From Planctomycetaceae bacterium (GTDB taxonomy: Bacteria > Planctomycetota > Planctomycetia > Planctomycetales > Planctomycetaceae): 32,710 bases of DNA. Location: NCBI GenBank assembly GCA_018699955.1, contig JABISG010000114.1, positions 1 through 32,710 on the forward strand, written 5' to 3'. The notes below the pieces were generated by a model. That model did no database searches. It saw only the letters and a list, made by a program, of their open reading frames with translations, and was not told where the DNA came from. The number at the start of each line of letters is the position of its first letter. Within the stretch, counting starts at the first letter, position 1. Shown here in pieces: positions 24,492 through 32,710 of this stretch. Position numbers and translations under genes: made by a program.

Positions 24492-26012
24492 ATGGCCGAC
24501 CAATTAACACAAGAAGAGCGACGCCAGGCCTGGTGGATTCTGGCGATGAACACCATTGCTTTCACCATCTGCTTCGCAGCATGGATGATGAACGGTGTTT
24601 TGGTCACGTTTTTCATTGACAACGGACTGTTCGACTGGAACCCCTCGGAGATGGGTTGGCTGATCGGCATTCCTGTTTTGACCGGAGCAATCTTTCGTCT
24701 GCCGTTGGGTGTTGCGACCGACAAATGGGGCGGCCGACCGGTTTATGGGCTGCTGCTCGTTTTCGCTGCCATCCCCATGTTTCTGGTCAGTTATTGCAAC
24801 AGCTACTGGGAGTTTTTCGCCGCTGGTCTCGGATTTGGATTCTGCGGAACGAGTTTTGCCATCGGCATCGCCTTCAGTTCGCTGTGGTTCCCCAAGCATC
24901 AACAAGGAACCGCCTTGGGAATCTTCGGGGCAGGCAATGCAGGTGCAGCCCTCACCAGTTTGGGCGCGCCAACTATGTTGGACTGGTTGACCGAGGGTGG
25001 AGAGAAGCTGGAAGGATGGCGACATCTCCCCAAATTCTACGCGGCACTGCTCCTCGTCACCGGCGTTGTCTTCTTCCTGACGACAAAGAACCGGCTGCCG
25101 GTCGGAAGCGCGACCAAATCGATGTCGCAGCGGCTCGCGCCCTTGAAGAACATTCGCGTTTGGCGGTTTGGTTTGTACTACTTCTTTGTCTTCGGCGGCT
25201 TCGTCGCTCTTGCTCAATGGCTTGTCCCCTACTACGTCAACGCCTACGGAACAACCGTTGCGTTGGCAGGAGCACTCGCGGCCTGTAACAGTTTCCCCTC
25301 CGGAGTCATCCGTGCCGCCGGTGGTTGGATGTCGGACAAATGGGGCGCGCGCATTGTGATGTACTGGGTGTTTGGTTCCTCGCTCATTTGCTGCTTGCTG
25401 TTGATTGTCCCGCAGATGGATATCCACTCTCCCGGCAGCGGCATCATGGCACGCGCTTCGGGAACGGTCATCAGTGCGACGGACAACGAGGTCGTCGTCG
25501 AGTCGGCTGCTGGCAAACAGCAGACCTACAAACTCAAGACGAAGCAGGGAGAACTCGTCTCCGACGAAAAACGAGCGAAGGGTGTACTCGTCCTGCCGCG
25601 ATCCATGTCGTGGCAGGAGTCAGCCGTCGACGTTGGAGACACGGTCAAGAAGAAGGAACTCGTGGCTCGCGGCGTCACGCACATCTTCTTCCAAGCAAAC
25701 ATCTGGGTCTTCACCGTACTCAGCCTGATCATCGGCGCGGTTATGGGCATCGGCAAGGCGGCAGTCTACAAGCACATTCCCGACTATTTCCCTGACGATA
25801 TCGGTGTCGTCGGGGGCATCGTTGGCGTGTTGGGCGGACTGGGGGGATTCATCTGCCCGGTCATCTTCGGATACATGCTGCAAGCAACCGGGCTGTGGAC
25901 ATCGTGCTGGATATTCTTCGCGGTCCTCATCGGCATTTGCCTGTTCTGGATGCACATTGTCATTCAGAGAATGCTTTCCAAAGAAGCACCAGAACTGACC
26001 AACCGAATTTAG
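24492..26012 (+). CDS. narK: NarK1-type nitrate/nitrite transporter with inserted soluble domain
   Basis: 506 residues, a major facilitator of the nitrate/nitrite porter family in the cytoplasmic membrane. About 12 hydrophobic segments are seen. The two nitrate signature motifs are present: FGAGNAGAALTSLGAP (about 145-160) and GGIVGVLGGLGGFICP (about 441-456), plus the loop motif GVATDKWGGRPVYG. Between two membrane helices, residues about 309-397 form a hydrophilic insert not usual in NarK: ASGTVISATDNEVVVESAAG, then a KQGELV turn and VDVGDTVKKKELVARGV. Type I NarK proteins are proposed proton/nitrate symporters. No clear ribosome binding site precedes the ATG. In Thermus and Paracoccus two NarK units also follow or accompany narGHJI. 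Confidence 0.9.
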   Translation: MADQLTQEERRQAWWILAMNTIAFTICFAAWMMNGVLVTFFIDNGLFDWNPSEMGWLIGIPVLTGAIFRLPLGVATDKWGGRPVYGLLLVFAAIPMFLVSYCNSYWEFFAAGLGFGFCGTSFAIGIAFSSLWFPKHQQGTALGIFGAGNAGAALTSLGAPTMLDWLTEGGEKLEGWRHLPKFYAALLLVTGVVFFLTTKNRLPVGSATKSMSQRLAPLKNIRVWRFGLYYFFVFGGFVALAQWLVPYYVNAYGTTVALAGALAACNSFPSGVIRAAGGWMSDKWGARIVMYWVFGSSLICCLLLIVPQMDIHSPGSGIMARASGTVISATDNEVVVESAAGKQQTYKLKTKQGELVSDEKRAKGVLVLPRSMSWQESAVDVGDTVKKKELVARGVTHIFFQANIWVFTVLSLIIGAVMGIGKAAVYKHIPDYFPDDIGVVGGIVGVLGGLGGFICPVIFGYMLQATGLWTSCWIFFAVLIGICLFWMHIVIQRMLSKEAPELTNRI

Positions 26013-26021
26013 AGATTCACA

Positions 26022-27665
26022 ATGGCTCGCAAAATTGAACATTGGGACGTTGAAGACAACGCCTTCTGGAAATCGACCGGCAAACGGATTGCGAACCAGA
26101 ACTTGCGCGTGTCGATTCCCAACCTGCTGTGCGGATTTTCCGTGTGGCTGTATTGGGGAATGATCGCCAAGGTCATTCGCCGAATTCACACAGGCAATCC
26201 CGAGATTTTCAACTTCACGTTCGGAAACAATGGGCAGCCGTATGGTGATGACGGTGCCGGTTATGTGGCACTGTTGTTGATGTTGCCCGCCGTTGCTGGA
26301 TTGGCCGGCGCGACGTTGCGAATACCAAATTCATTTGTCATCGCGATCTGCGGCGGTCGCAATGTCAAATTCATGACAACCGTGCTGCTCATCCTGCCTG
26401 CCTTGGGAGCCGGAATTGCGCTGAAGAATCCGGACACGTCTTTTTCAACGCTGATTATTCTGGCGGCATTGTCGGGAGTTGGAGGAGGGGCCTTTGCCTC
26501 TTCAATGTCCAACATTTCCTTCTTCTTTCCAAAGCGCATGCAAGGGTTGGCTTTGGGGCTGAATGCCGGCTTGGGAAACGCCGGCGTTAGCGTGATGCAA
26601 TTTCTCATCCCGTGGGTGATCACCTTCGGCCTGTTCGGCGGCTGGGGCGGTTCTCCTCACGAGTTCATACAGGACGGCGAGAAGCAGGCGTTATGGATTC
26701 AGAACGCCGCCTTCGTCTGGGTTCCGCTCATGACGATCCTTGCCGCCCTCGCATGGTACATGATGCACAACCTGCCGCAACACTATTGCGATCCCACCAG
26801 CGGTGCGATCGGCCGGTATTTGTGGTTGATGGTGCTCGGTTTTTCCGGGGCGGCTGTCGGCGTGTTTCTGCTGATCATTGATTGGGGATTCGTTCCCGAG
26901 TTGTTGAAGGTGTTCATCATCCTACCCATCACCGTCATCGTCACGTTGACCTTGATGCGTTTTCTGACACCAACGACAACGCGAAGCAGCCTGCAAAGCC
27001 AGTTCGAGATCTTCACGAACAAACACAACTGGGCGATGACCTGGCTTTACACGATGACGTTCGGCTCGTTCATCGGCTATGCCAACGCGTTCCCTCTTTT
27101 GATCGATGTTGTGTTCGGTCAAGTCACAGTGGGGCCGGATGGGTCACTGTTGGCTTCTCCAATCGCCAATCCCAATGCGCCCGTCACCTCGAACTTCATC
27201 TGGATTGGAGCAGGAGTTGGCGCGTTGATTCGACCCGTTGGAGGGTGGTTGGCCGACAAATGGGGGGGCGCGCGTGTTACGCAGTGGGACACCTGGATTA
27301 TGGTCGCGTCCACAATTCTAGCCGGATATCTCGTTTACGCCGCGCGAATGTCGCCGACGCCGGAAACGTACTTCGTACCGTTCCTGCTGACATTCATTGT
27401 GCTGTTCGCATCGACCGGCATTGGCAACGGATCGACGTTTCGCATGATCCCGTTCATCTTTTCAAAAGCGCAAGCCGGCCCGGTGCTGGGTTGGACTTCG
27501 GCGATTGCTGCCTACGGTGCCTATTTCATCCCAAAAGTGTTTGCCACACAGATCAAGGCCGGCACACCCGAGTATGCCTTGTACGGGTTTGCCGCTTACT
27601 ACGCGAGTTGCCTGGGTGTCAACTGGTGGTTCTACGCCCGCAAGAATGCGGAAATCAAATGTTGA
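26022..27665 (+). CDS. narK: NarK2-type nitrate/nitrite transporter
   Basis: 547 residues, starting 9 bases after the narK1 stop. It is closer to E. coli NarK than narK1 is: the N-terminus reads HWDVEDNAFWKSTGKRIANQ followed by NLRVSIPNLLCGFSVW, matching the WxxEDxxFWxxxGxRIAxxNLxxSxP pattern. The family signatures are present as FASSMSNISFFFPKRMQG with LGLNAGLGNAGVSVMQFLIP (about 158-198), and later GNGSTFRMIPFIF and GWTSAIAAYGAYFIPKVF. The predicted role is nitrate/nitrite exchange (type II), exporting nitrite produced by NarG; this is from family knowledge. It has a longer loop (about 55-78, TGNPEIFNFTFGNNGQPYGD) after the first helix. The ACIII genes follow after only 42 bases. Confidence 0.92.
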   Translation: MARKIEHWDVEDNAFWKSTGKRIANQNLRVSIPNLLCGFSVWLYWGMIAKVIRRIHTGNPEIFNFTFGNNGQPYGDDGAGYVALLLMLPAVAGLAGATLRIPNSFVIAICGGRNVKFMTTVLLILPALGAGIALKNPDTSFSTLIILAALSGVGGGAFASSMSNISFFFPKRMQGLALGLNAGLGNAGVSVMQFLIPWVITFGLFGGWGGSPHEFIQDGEKQALWIQNAAFVWVPLMTILAALAWYMMHNLPQHYCDPTSGAIGRYLWLMVLGFSGAAVGVFLLIIDWGFVPELLKVFIILPITVIVTLTLMRFLTPTTTRSSLQSQFEIFTNKHNWAMTWLYTMTFGSFIGYANAFPLLIDVVFGQVTVGPDGSLLASPIANPNAPVTSNFIWIGAGVGALIRPVGGWLADKWGGARVTQWDTWIMVASTILAGYLVYAARMSPTPETYFVPFLLTFIVLFASTGIGNGSTFRMIPFIFSKAQAGPVLGWTSAIAAYGAYFIPKVFATQIKAGTPEYALYGFAAYYASCLGVNWWFYARKNAEIKC

Positions 27666-27707
27666 ACGAGTTGTGAGTTATTCAGTATTGAGAGTTGAAA
27701 ACGAACG

Positions 27708-28361
27708 ATGCAGCAACGAGTCATTACTGTCGTTCTTTTAGTCGGGCTGTTCTTCGGCTTGATGACCTTGGGATCGGGAATGTCGTCTTGGCGGCTTCCC
27801 GACAATCAGCAGGGTTACGCGCCGGAACAACCGATCGACTATTCCCACCGTCTGCACGCCGGCGAACTGAACATCGATTGTCGCTTCTGTCATTCGGCCG
27901 CCGAACAGAGTCGGCACGCCGGCATTCCCGCGTCCGATGTCTGCATGAAATGTCATCAGTTCGTCACCTCGTCCTTCGATGTTCGGCAGGAAGAGATAAA
28001 GCTGGCGGAAAAGGAACAACGCAAGCCACGAACGATCATCTCCGATAAGCTGCGCCCGCTCTACAAGTCGCTAGCCTTGGATGAAACGCTAAAGCCAAAG
28101 GCAGATGTCACGCCGCAGTCGATTCAGTGGGTGCGGGTGCATAATCTTCCTGATTACGTCTACTTCGATCACCGGGCACACATTTCCGTCGGTGTGAAAT
28201 GTCAACGGTGTCACGGCCCGGCCGAGTCGATGCAGCGAATGCAACAGTTTGAAACCCTCTCGATGGGATGGTGCGTGAAATGCCACCAGGATGCAACGAA
28301 AGACGGAATCGACGGCCGCGCCGTTCACGCCTCGACCGATTGCGCGGTGTGTCATTATTGA
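27708..28361 (+). CDS. actA: Alternative complex III pentaheme cytochrome c subunit
   Basis: 217 residues with an N-terminal membrane anchor (about 5-23, VITVVLLVGLFFGLMTLGSG). Five heme c motifs are present: C58-RF-CH62, C79-MK-CH83, C165-QR-CH169, C189-VK-CH193 and C212-AV-CH216. The first pair follows the IDYSHRLHAGELNIDCRFCH pattern with histidines for bis-His ligation, and YFDHRAHISVGVKCQRCH repeats it, as in the cytochrome c7-like ActA of Rhodothermus and Flavobacterium ACIII. It sits on the periplasmic side and passes electrons from ActB to mono- or diheme carriers. It follows narK2 in the same direction after 42 bases with no visible terminator or promoter, and actB starts 5 bases after its stop. 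Confidence 0.92.
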   Translation: MQQRVITVVLLVGLFFGLMTLGSGMSSWRLPDNQQGYAPEQPIDYSHRLHAGELNIDCRFCHSAAEQSRHAGIPASDVCMKCHQFVTSSFDVRQEEIKLAEKEQRKPRTIISDKLRPLYKSLALDETLKPKADVTPQSIQWVRVHNLPDYVYFDHRAHISVGVKCQRCHGPAESMQRMQQFETLSMGWCVKCHQDATKDGIDGRAVHASTDCAVCHY

Positions 28362-28365
28362 GTTG

Positions 28366-31300
28366 ATGCAGATGAAGAATGCAGACAATACAAACGAGAT
28401 CAGCCGTCGCCGGTTTCTTGAAGCCGCCGGTTTTTCGATGACGCTGGCGGCACTCGGAGGATGCGGCCGCGCTCCGACTGAGAACGCGCTGCCGTTCGTC
28501 ACACAGCCGGAAGGAACGATTCCCGGGCGATCGCGCAGCTACGCATCCACCTGCGGCGGGTGTCCCGCAGCCTGTGGCCTATTGGTCGGCGTGCGCGATG
28601 GGCGGCCGCTCAAAATGGAAGGCATGCCCGAACACCCGCTGTCGCGCGGAGGGCTGTGCGCCATCGGGCAGGCATTGCCGCTGGAACTGTACGACCGCCT
28701 GAGACTGCAGCATCCGTTGCAACAGGGAAAGCAGGTCGATTGGAAGGACATCGATCGCGCAATTGCAAAGCAGTTGAGTGAGATCGCCGCCAAGCAGGGG
28801 GCCGTTCGGTTTGTAACATCCACCGTAACCAGTCCGACGTTGAAGTCGTCGATCAACCAATTCCTGAGTTCCTTCGACAACGCACAACACGTGACGTTCG
28901 ACGCGATAAGTTGCTCGGCCATTCTCGACGCGCATGAGCAAACGCACGGCGTTCGCGTGTTGCCGCACTTTCGGTTTGACCAAGCGAGAGTGATTGCGTC
29001 GTTCGGTGCTGATTTTCTGGGAACGTGGATCTCGCCCGTCGAATTCACGGCCGCGTGGCGAGCCGGGCGCGTGCCGACGGAAACAGACGCCGAGATGTCG
29101 CATCACACCCATTTAGAAGACCGCATGTCGTTAACCGGCAGCAATGCCGATCGCCGCTTTCGACTCTCGCCAGATGATTATGGAGGCGTGCTAAGTCATC
29201 TGGCGACGCGACTGGTAAAGCTGAGCGATGTGCCACCGCCCGCTGGAAAACTCACTGCGTCGCCGATTCCCGACAAAGAAGTCGCTCACCTTGCGGATCG
29301 ACTGTGGGAGAGTCGTGGTGCGAGTCTTGTCGTATGTGACAGCCAGGACATCGCGGTTCAGTCACTGGTGAACTTCATCAACCATTTGCTCGGCAATTAC
29401 GGCGAGACGATCGACATCGCGCGGCCCAGCTATCAACGGCAAGGCAATGACCGCGATGTCATCGCGTTGATCGAAGAACTGAACGCCGGCCAGGTCGATG
29501 CGTTGTTTGTCGCCGGAAACGATCTGACGCATAACCTGCCGGAGCATGCCGCGTTGGTCGAGGCCATCAAACAGGTGCCGCTGGTTGTCAGTTTCGCGGA
29601 GCGTGAAGACGACTTTTCGTCGCTGGCTCACTTTGTTTGCCCGGATCATCACCCGTTAGAATCGTGGTTGGATGCCGAACAGGTCAATGGGCTTGTCAGC
29701 CTGTCGCAACCGACATTGCAGCCGTTGGGCGAAACACGGTCGATTCTGGAAAGTCTGAATCGCTGGGTGGGCAACACCGACTCGGCCTATGAGATTCTCC
29801 GTTCCCATTGGAAAGCGAACGTACTGCCGCGAGCGAAATCACAGGAGTTCAATGAATTCTGGGACCACGCCGTTCACGATGGCTTTGTCGAAGTTGAGCC
29901 GCGTGTGGTCTCCGCACAGCAGTTTCAGACCGATGCTGTTCGATTGATCGAGCGACAACAACCGACAGAGGGGTTCTCGCTGTCGCTGTACCCCAAGATC
30001 GGCCTGGCCGACAGTCGGAACGCACACAATCCGTGGCTGCAAGAACTGCCCGATCCGGTCACAAAGGTCACGTGGGACAACTACGTTTGCATCTCCCCGT
30101 TGGCTGCCGAAGAACTCAGTCTGTCGAACGGTGACGTCGTCCGTGTCACAACCGCCGATGGCCGGATTGAAGTCGAATTGCCGACACTGATCCAACCCGG
30201 TCAACACGACCGCATACTGGCGATCGCCCTCGGTTACGGTGTTCGTGGAACCGATCGTTTTGCGAACATCGGCCCCGACTGGATTGAAGCAAAACCAATG
30301 CTGGCCGAGGGAGAGCTCGTCGGAAAAAACGTCGCCGGTTTCATTGAGGCTGGTGAAGGAGCGATCTCATATTTCCGAAACGGCATCACGTTGGAGAAGA
30401 CCGGCCGCCGTCGCGAATTAGCCACCACGCAGCGTTTCCATTCGCTGGAAGTTCCGCCGCATGTTGCTCCACATGGTGGAGAAGTCCGCGAGCAAATTCA
30501 GGAAACAACGCTCGCGGCATATCGCAAGAATCCCAAATCGGGAGCGCCGGAATCGCATCATCCTGCCGGTGAACAACTTTGGGCCGAAGACCATCCTAAG
30601 ACCATTCATCAGTGGGGCATGGTCATCGACTTGAATGCCTGCACCGGTTGCTCGGCTTGTTTGGTCGCCTGCCAATCGGAAAACAACGTCCCGGTCGTCG
30701 GCAAAGACGAAGTCCGGCGGCAGCGCGAAATGCATTGGATTCGCATCGACCGGTACTACTCCGGCAACGGCGACGAAACCGGCGTCGCGCATCAACCGAT
30801 GATGTGTCAACACTGCGGCAATGCGCCGTGCGAGACCGTGTGTCCCGTGCTGGCAACCGTCCACAGTGAGGAAGGGCTCAACGAGCAGGCGTACAATCGG
30901 TGCGTCGGCACAAGGTATTGCGCCAACAATTGCCCATACAAGGTCCGCCGCTTCAACTGGTTCGACTACGAACACAACGACACGCTGCAGAATCTGGTTC
31001 TCAACCCCGACGTCACCGTTCGTTCGCGCGGCGTAATGGAAAAGTGTTCGATGTGCGTGCAGCGGATCGAAGAAGGAAAGATCGCAGCGAGCAGTCGTGG
31101 CGAGCCACTCACCGACGGCGAAATCCAGACCGCGTGTCAGCAATCGTGTCCCGCACAGGCGATTGTCTTTGGCGACATGAATCCGCTGTTCCTGTTCGCC
31201 GTCCCTCTTGAAAAGAAAAGTGAGACGGAGGAGTTGGACAAACGGCGAATACCGAAACTCCTGAGGGCCGCTTTTCAAAACAATGAAAAGAAACTGCCTG

Positions 31301-31548
31301 AGCATGTCTCGGTTACCGTTCTCGAAGAGGGTCATAAGTGGCAAGTCACCGCTGAAGCCAGCCGGTACGTAGTACGAAAGGCTACTGAGGAACTGAACGT
31401 TTACGAGGAGAGTCGCGTCGGCATCGCCTTGGCAAACCCGCGCAGCTACGGTGTGCTGGAAGAGTTCAACTTCCGCCCGGCGGTTTCGTATTTGCGAGTT
31501 GTAAACAACACAGCGGAAGACGCGACGAATGGAGGCGGACATGTCTGA
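28366..31548 (+). CDS. actB: Alternative complex III Fe-S subunit (MoCo-reductase-like + ferredoxin domains)
   Basis: 1060 residues from the ATG at 28366; an ATG at 28372 is equally possible and neither has a strong ribosome binding site. The N-terminus has a Tat-type motif [10 protein letters not shown] and a lipobox-like LAALGGC33, suggesting a Tat-exported, lipid-anchored protein. Residues about 58-700 are a molybdopterin-oxidoreductase-like domain; it keeps C63-x2-C66-x3-C70 and C98. Residues about 750-940 hold four ferredoxin cysteine groups: [11 protein letters not shown] (759-769), [28 protein letters not shown] and KCSMCVQR...CQQSCP. The Fe-S domain relays quinol electrons to ActA. 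Known ACIII ActB proteins bind no molybdenum cofactor. The stop overlaps the actC start by 8 bases. Confidence 0.93.
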   Translation: MQMKNADNTNEISRRRFLEAAGFSMTLAALGGCGRAPTENALPFVTQPEGTIPGRSRSYASTCGGCPAACGLLVGVRDGRPLKMEGMPEHPLSRGGLCAIGQALPLELYDRLRLQHPLQQGKQVDWKDIDRAIAKQLSEIAAKQGAVRFVTSTVTSPTLKSSINQFLSSFDNAQHVTFDAISCSAILDAHEQTHGVRVLPHFRFDQARVIASFGADFLGTWISPVEFTAAWRAGRVPTETDAEMSHHTHLEDRMSLTGSNADRRFRLSPDDYGGVLSHLATRLVKLSDVPPPAGKLTASPIPDKEVAHLADRLWESRGASLVVCDSQDIAVQSLVNFINHLLGNYGETIDIARPSYQRQGNDRDVIALIEELNAGQVDALFVAGNDLTHNLPEHAALVEAIKQVPLVVSFAEREDDFSSLAHFVCPDHHPLESWLDAEQVNGLVSLSQPTLQPLGETRSILESLNRWVGNTDSAYEILRSHWKANVLPRAKSQEFNEFWDHAVHDGFVEVEPRVVSAQQFQTDAVRLIERQQPTEGFSLSLYPKIGLADSRNAHNPWLQELPDPVTKVTWDNYVCISPLAAEELSLSNGDVVRVTTADGRIEVELPTLIQPGQHDRILAIALGYGVRGTDRFANIGPDWIEAKPMLAEGELVGKNVAGFIEAGEGAISYFRNGITLEKTGRRRELATTQRFHSLEVPPHVAPHGGEVREQIQETTLAAYRKNPKSGAPESHHPAGEQLWAEDHPKTIHQWGMVIDLNACTGCSACLVACQSENNVPVVGKDEVRRQREMHWIRIDRYYSGNGDETGVAHQPMMCQHCGNAPCETVCPVLATVHSEEGLNEQAYNRCVGTRYCANNCPYKVRRFNWFDYEHNDTLQNLVLNPDVTVRSRGVMEKCSMCVQRIEEGKIAASSRGEPLTDGEIQTACQQSCPAQAIVFGDMNPLFLFAVPLEKKSETEELDKRRIPKLLRAAFQNNEKKLPEHVSVTVLEEGHKWQVTAEASRYVVRKATEELNVYEESRVGIALANPRSYGVLEEFNFRPAVSYLRVVNNTAEDATNGGGHV

Positions 31549-32710
31549 TGTCGGCACATCGATCAGACCGCCTCTCGTCACCGGCGACAAGAGCATCGGT
31601 GACGTTACCGACGACATCTGCGCGCCGATGGACTGTAAGCCGAGCGTCTTGTGGTGGGTGGCGTTCTTGTTGTCGCTCGTTGCTCTGGGGATTGGGTTTA
31701 TGGCGGTCTGGTATCAGATCGCCACGGGTATTGGCACGTGGGGATTGAACAAAACCGTTGGCTGGGCGTTCGACATCACCAATTTCGTTTTCTGGGTGGG
31801 CATCGGCCATGCCGGGACGCTCATTTCGGCCGTGCTGTTTCTGTTTCGGCAGAAATGGCGGACGGCGGTCAATCGATCGGCCGAAGCGATGACGTTGTTC
31901 GCGGTGATGTGTGCCGGTATCTTTCCGCTCATCCACATGGGCCGTCCGTGGTTGGCCTACTGGATGATGCCCTATCCCAACACGCGTGGATCGTTGTGGG
32001 TGAATTTCAAATCGCCGTTGCTGTGGGACGTGTTCGCCATTTCAACTTACCTGATGATCTCGGCGGTGTTCTGGTACATCGGTTTGATCCCCGATCTGGC
32101 GACGATTCGCGACCGCAGCCAACCCGGTTGGCGGAAACGGATCTCGGCATTTCTCTGTCTGGGTTGGAATGGTTCGGCACGGACGTGGCATCGGTACGAG
32201 ACGGTTTACATGCTGCTGGCCGGACTGGCGACGCCGTTGGTGATTTCGGTGCATACGATTGTCAGCATGGATTTCGCCACCGCGGTCATCCCCGGTTGGC
32301 ACACGACAATCTTCCCGCCGTACTTCGTGGCGGGGGCAATTTTCAGCGGTCTGGCGATGGTGCTGACGCTGATGATCATCGCCCGCAAAACAATGCACCT
32401 CGAAAACTACATCACGCCGACGCACATCGACCGCATGTGCAAGTTGATGCTGTCGATGGGCTGCATTGTCGGACTGGCCTATGGCACCGAGTTTTTCATG
32501 GCGGCCTATAGCGGAAACGGCTACGAACAATTCGTCTTCAAGAATCGGGCGCTCGGTCCGTTCAGTTGGGCCTATTGGACGATGGTCTCGTGCAACGTGC
32601 TGATCCCACAAATGCTGTGGTTCCGCCGCGTGCGTGCATCGCTGCCGGCCGTGTTTGTGATTGCCATTGTGATCAACATCGGCATGTGGTTCGAGCGGTT
32701 CGTGATTATC
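31541..32710 (+). CDS. actC: Alternative complex III membrane subunit, NrfD/PsrC-like (runs off the right edge)
   Basis: The ATG at 31541 lies inside the end of actB with GGAGG 5 bases upstream, and the frame is open to the window edge (390 residues seen, full family length about 450-480). It begins [20 protein letters not shown] and has multiple membrane helices: [95 protein letters not shown] and more. The IHMGRP motif and the [11 protein letters not shown] segment are typical of the NrfD/PsrC quinol-binding family. In ACIII, ActC is one of the two quinone-side membrane subunits. Further act genes (actD, actE, actF) are expected beyond the window. Confidence 0.92.
   Translation, partial: MSDVGTSIRPPLVTGDKSIGDVTDDICAPMDCKPSVLWWVAFLLSLVALGIGFMAVWYQIATGIGTWGLNKTVGWAFDITNFVFWVGIGHAGTLISAVLFLFRQKWRTAVNRSAEAMTLFAVMCAGIFPLIHMGRPWLAYWMMPYPNTRGSLWVNFKSPLLWDVFAISTYLMISAVFWYIGLIPDLATIRDRSQPGWRKRISAFLCLGWNGSARTWHRYETVYMLLAGLATPLVISVHTIVSMDFATAVIPGWHTTIFPPYFVAGAIFSGLAMVLTLMIIARKTMHLENYITPTHIDRMCKLMLSMGCIVGLAYGTEFFMAAYSGNGYEQFVFKNRALGPFSWAYWTMVSCNVLIPQMLWFRRVRASLPAVFVIAIVINIGMWFERFVII

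Noticed and set aside
24504..25427. 307-residue minus-strand open frame
   Set aside because: Antisense to narK1; hydrophilic and repetitive as expected from the complement of membrane helices.
30418..31617. 399-residue minus-strand open frame
   Set aside because: It lies entirely antisense to actB, whose ferredoxin motifs fix the true frame.
31651..32511. 286-residue plus-strand open frame
   Set aside because: It is an out-of-frame shadow of actC, whose own frame is open from 31541 to the window edge.

Overview
The window reads as chromosomal DNA of a planctomycete (phylum Planctomycetota). The grounds are a giant secreted PQQ-type propeller/LamG protein, a ThuA-like secreted protein, a DUF1573 protein, Rrf2 regulators with unusual cysteine patterns, REP-like palindromes between and inside genes, and a six-frame-clean, moderately GC-rich codon pattern. 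This is inference; no rRNA or other marker gene is present. No tRNA, rRNA, CRISPR array or transposase was seen.

Left part (1-7.1 kb), unrelated functions: the 5' end of a ThuA-like secreted protein (minus); a REP/MITE-type palindromic pair; a 1300-residue exported protein joining a methyltransferase-like domain, a PQQ-type propeller and a LamG domain; a small c-type heme protein (Tll0287/DUF3365-like); and a PAS-PP2C (RsbU/SpoIIE-type) phosphatase.

Middle part (7.1-16.8 kb), nitrosative-stress genes, regulators and some bystanders: a short hybrid-cluster protein (hcp) divergent from a protoglobin; a minus-strand group with a TadE-like and a TadG-like pseudopilin-type protein and a DUF1573 protein; a FAD oxidoreductase divergent from a monoheme c-type protein; an Rrf2 regulator; and a second Rrf2 regulator fused to a MobB GTPase domain, divergent from the nar operon.

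Right part (16.9 kb to the end): one long plus-strand array with overlapping or closely spaced genes, narC-narG-narH-narJ-narI-narK1-narK2 and then actA-actB-actC of alternative complex III (ACIII), which runs off the window. Gene order narC-G-H-J-I-K-K is the layout known from Thermus. NarGHI would reduce nitrate with quinol electrons, NarC is a membrane diheme cytochrome, the two NarK proteins move nitrate and nitrite, and ACIII would pass quinol electrons to periplasmic cytochrome c.

A 14-bp sequence GGACATTGACATCC is identical in front of the nar operon and in front of the monoheme protein at 13.8 kb, each time holding a TTGACA -35 box. Related palindromes (GGACACGTAGGTCC; GGACCTGTAGGTCT on the minus strand) lie in front of the FAD oxidoreductase and hcp. 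Together with the Rrf2-MobB fusion this suggests a local nitrate/NO regulon whose regulator may be coupled to molybdenum cofactor supply. That is the most novel point in the window.
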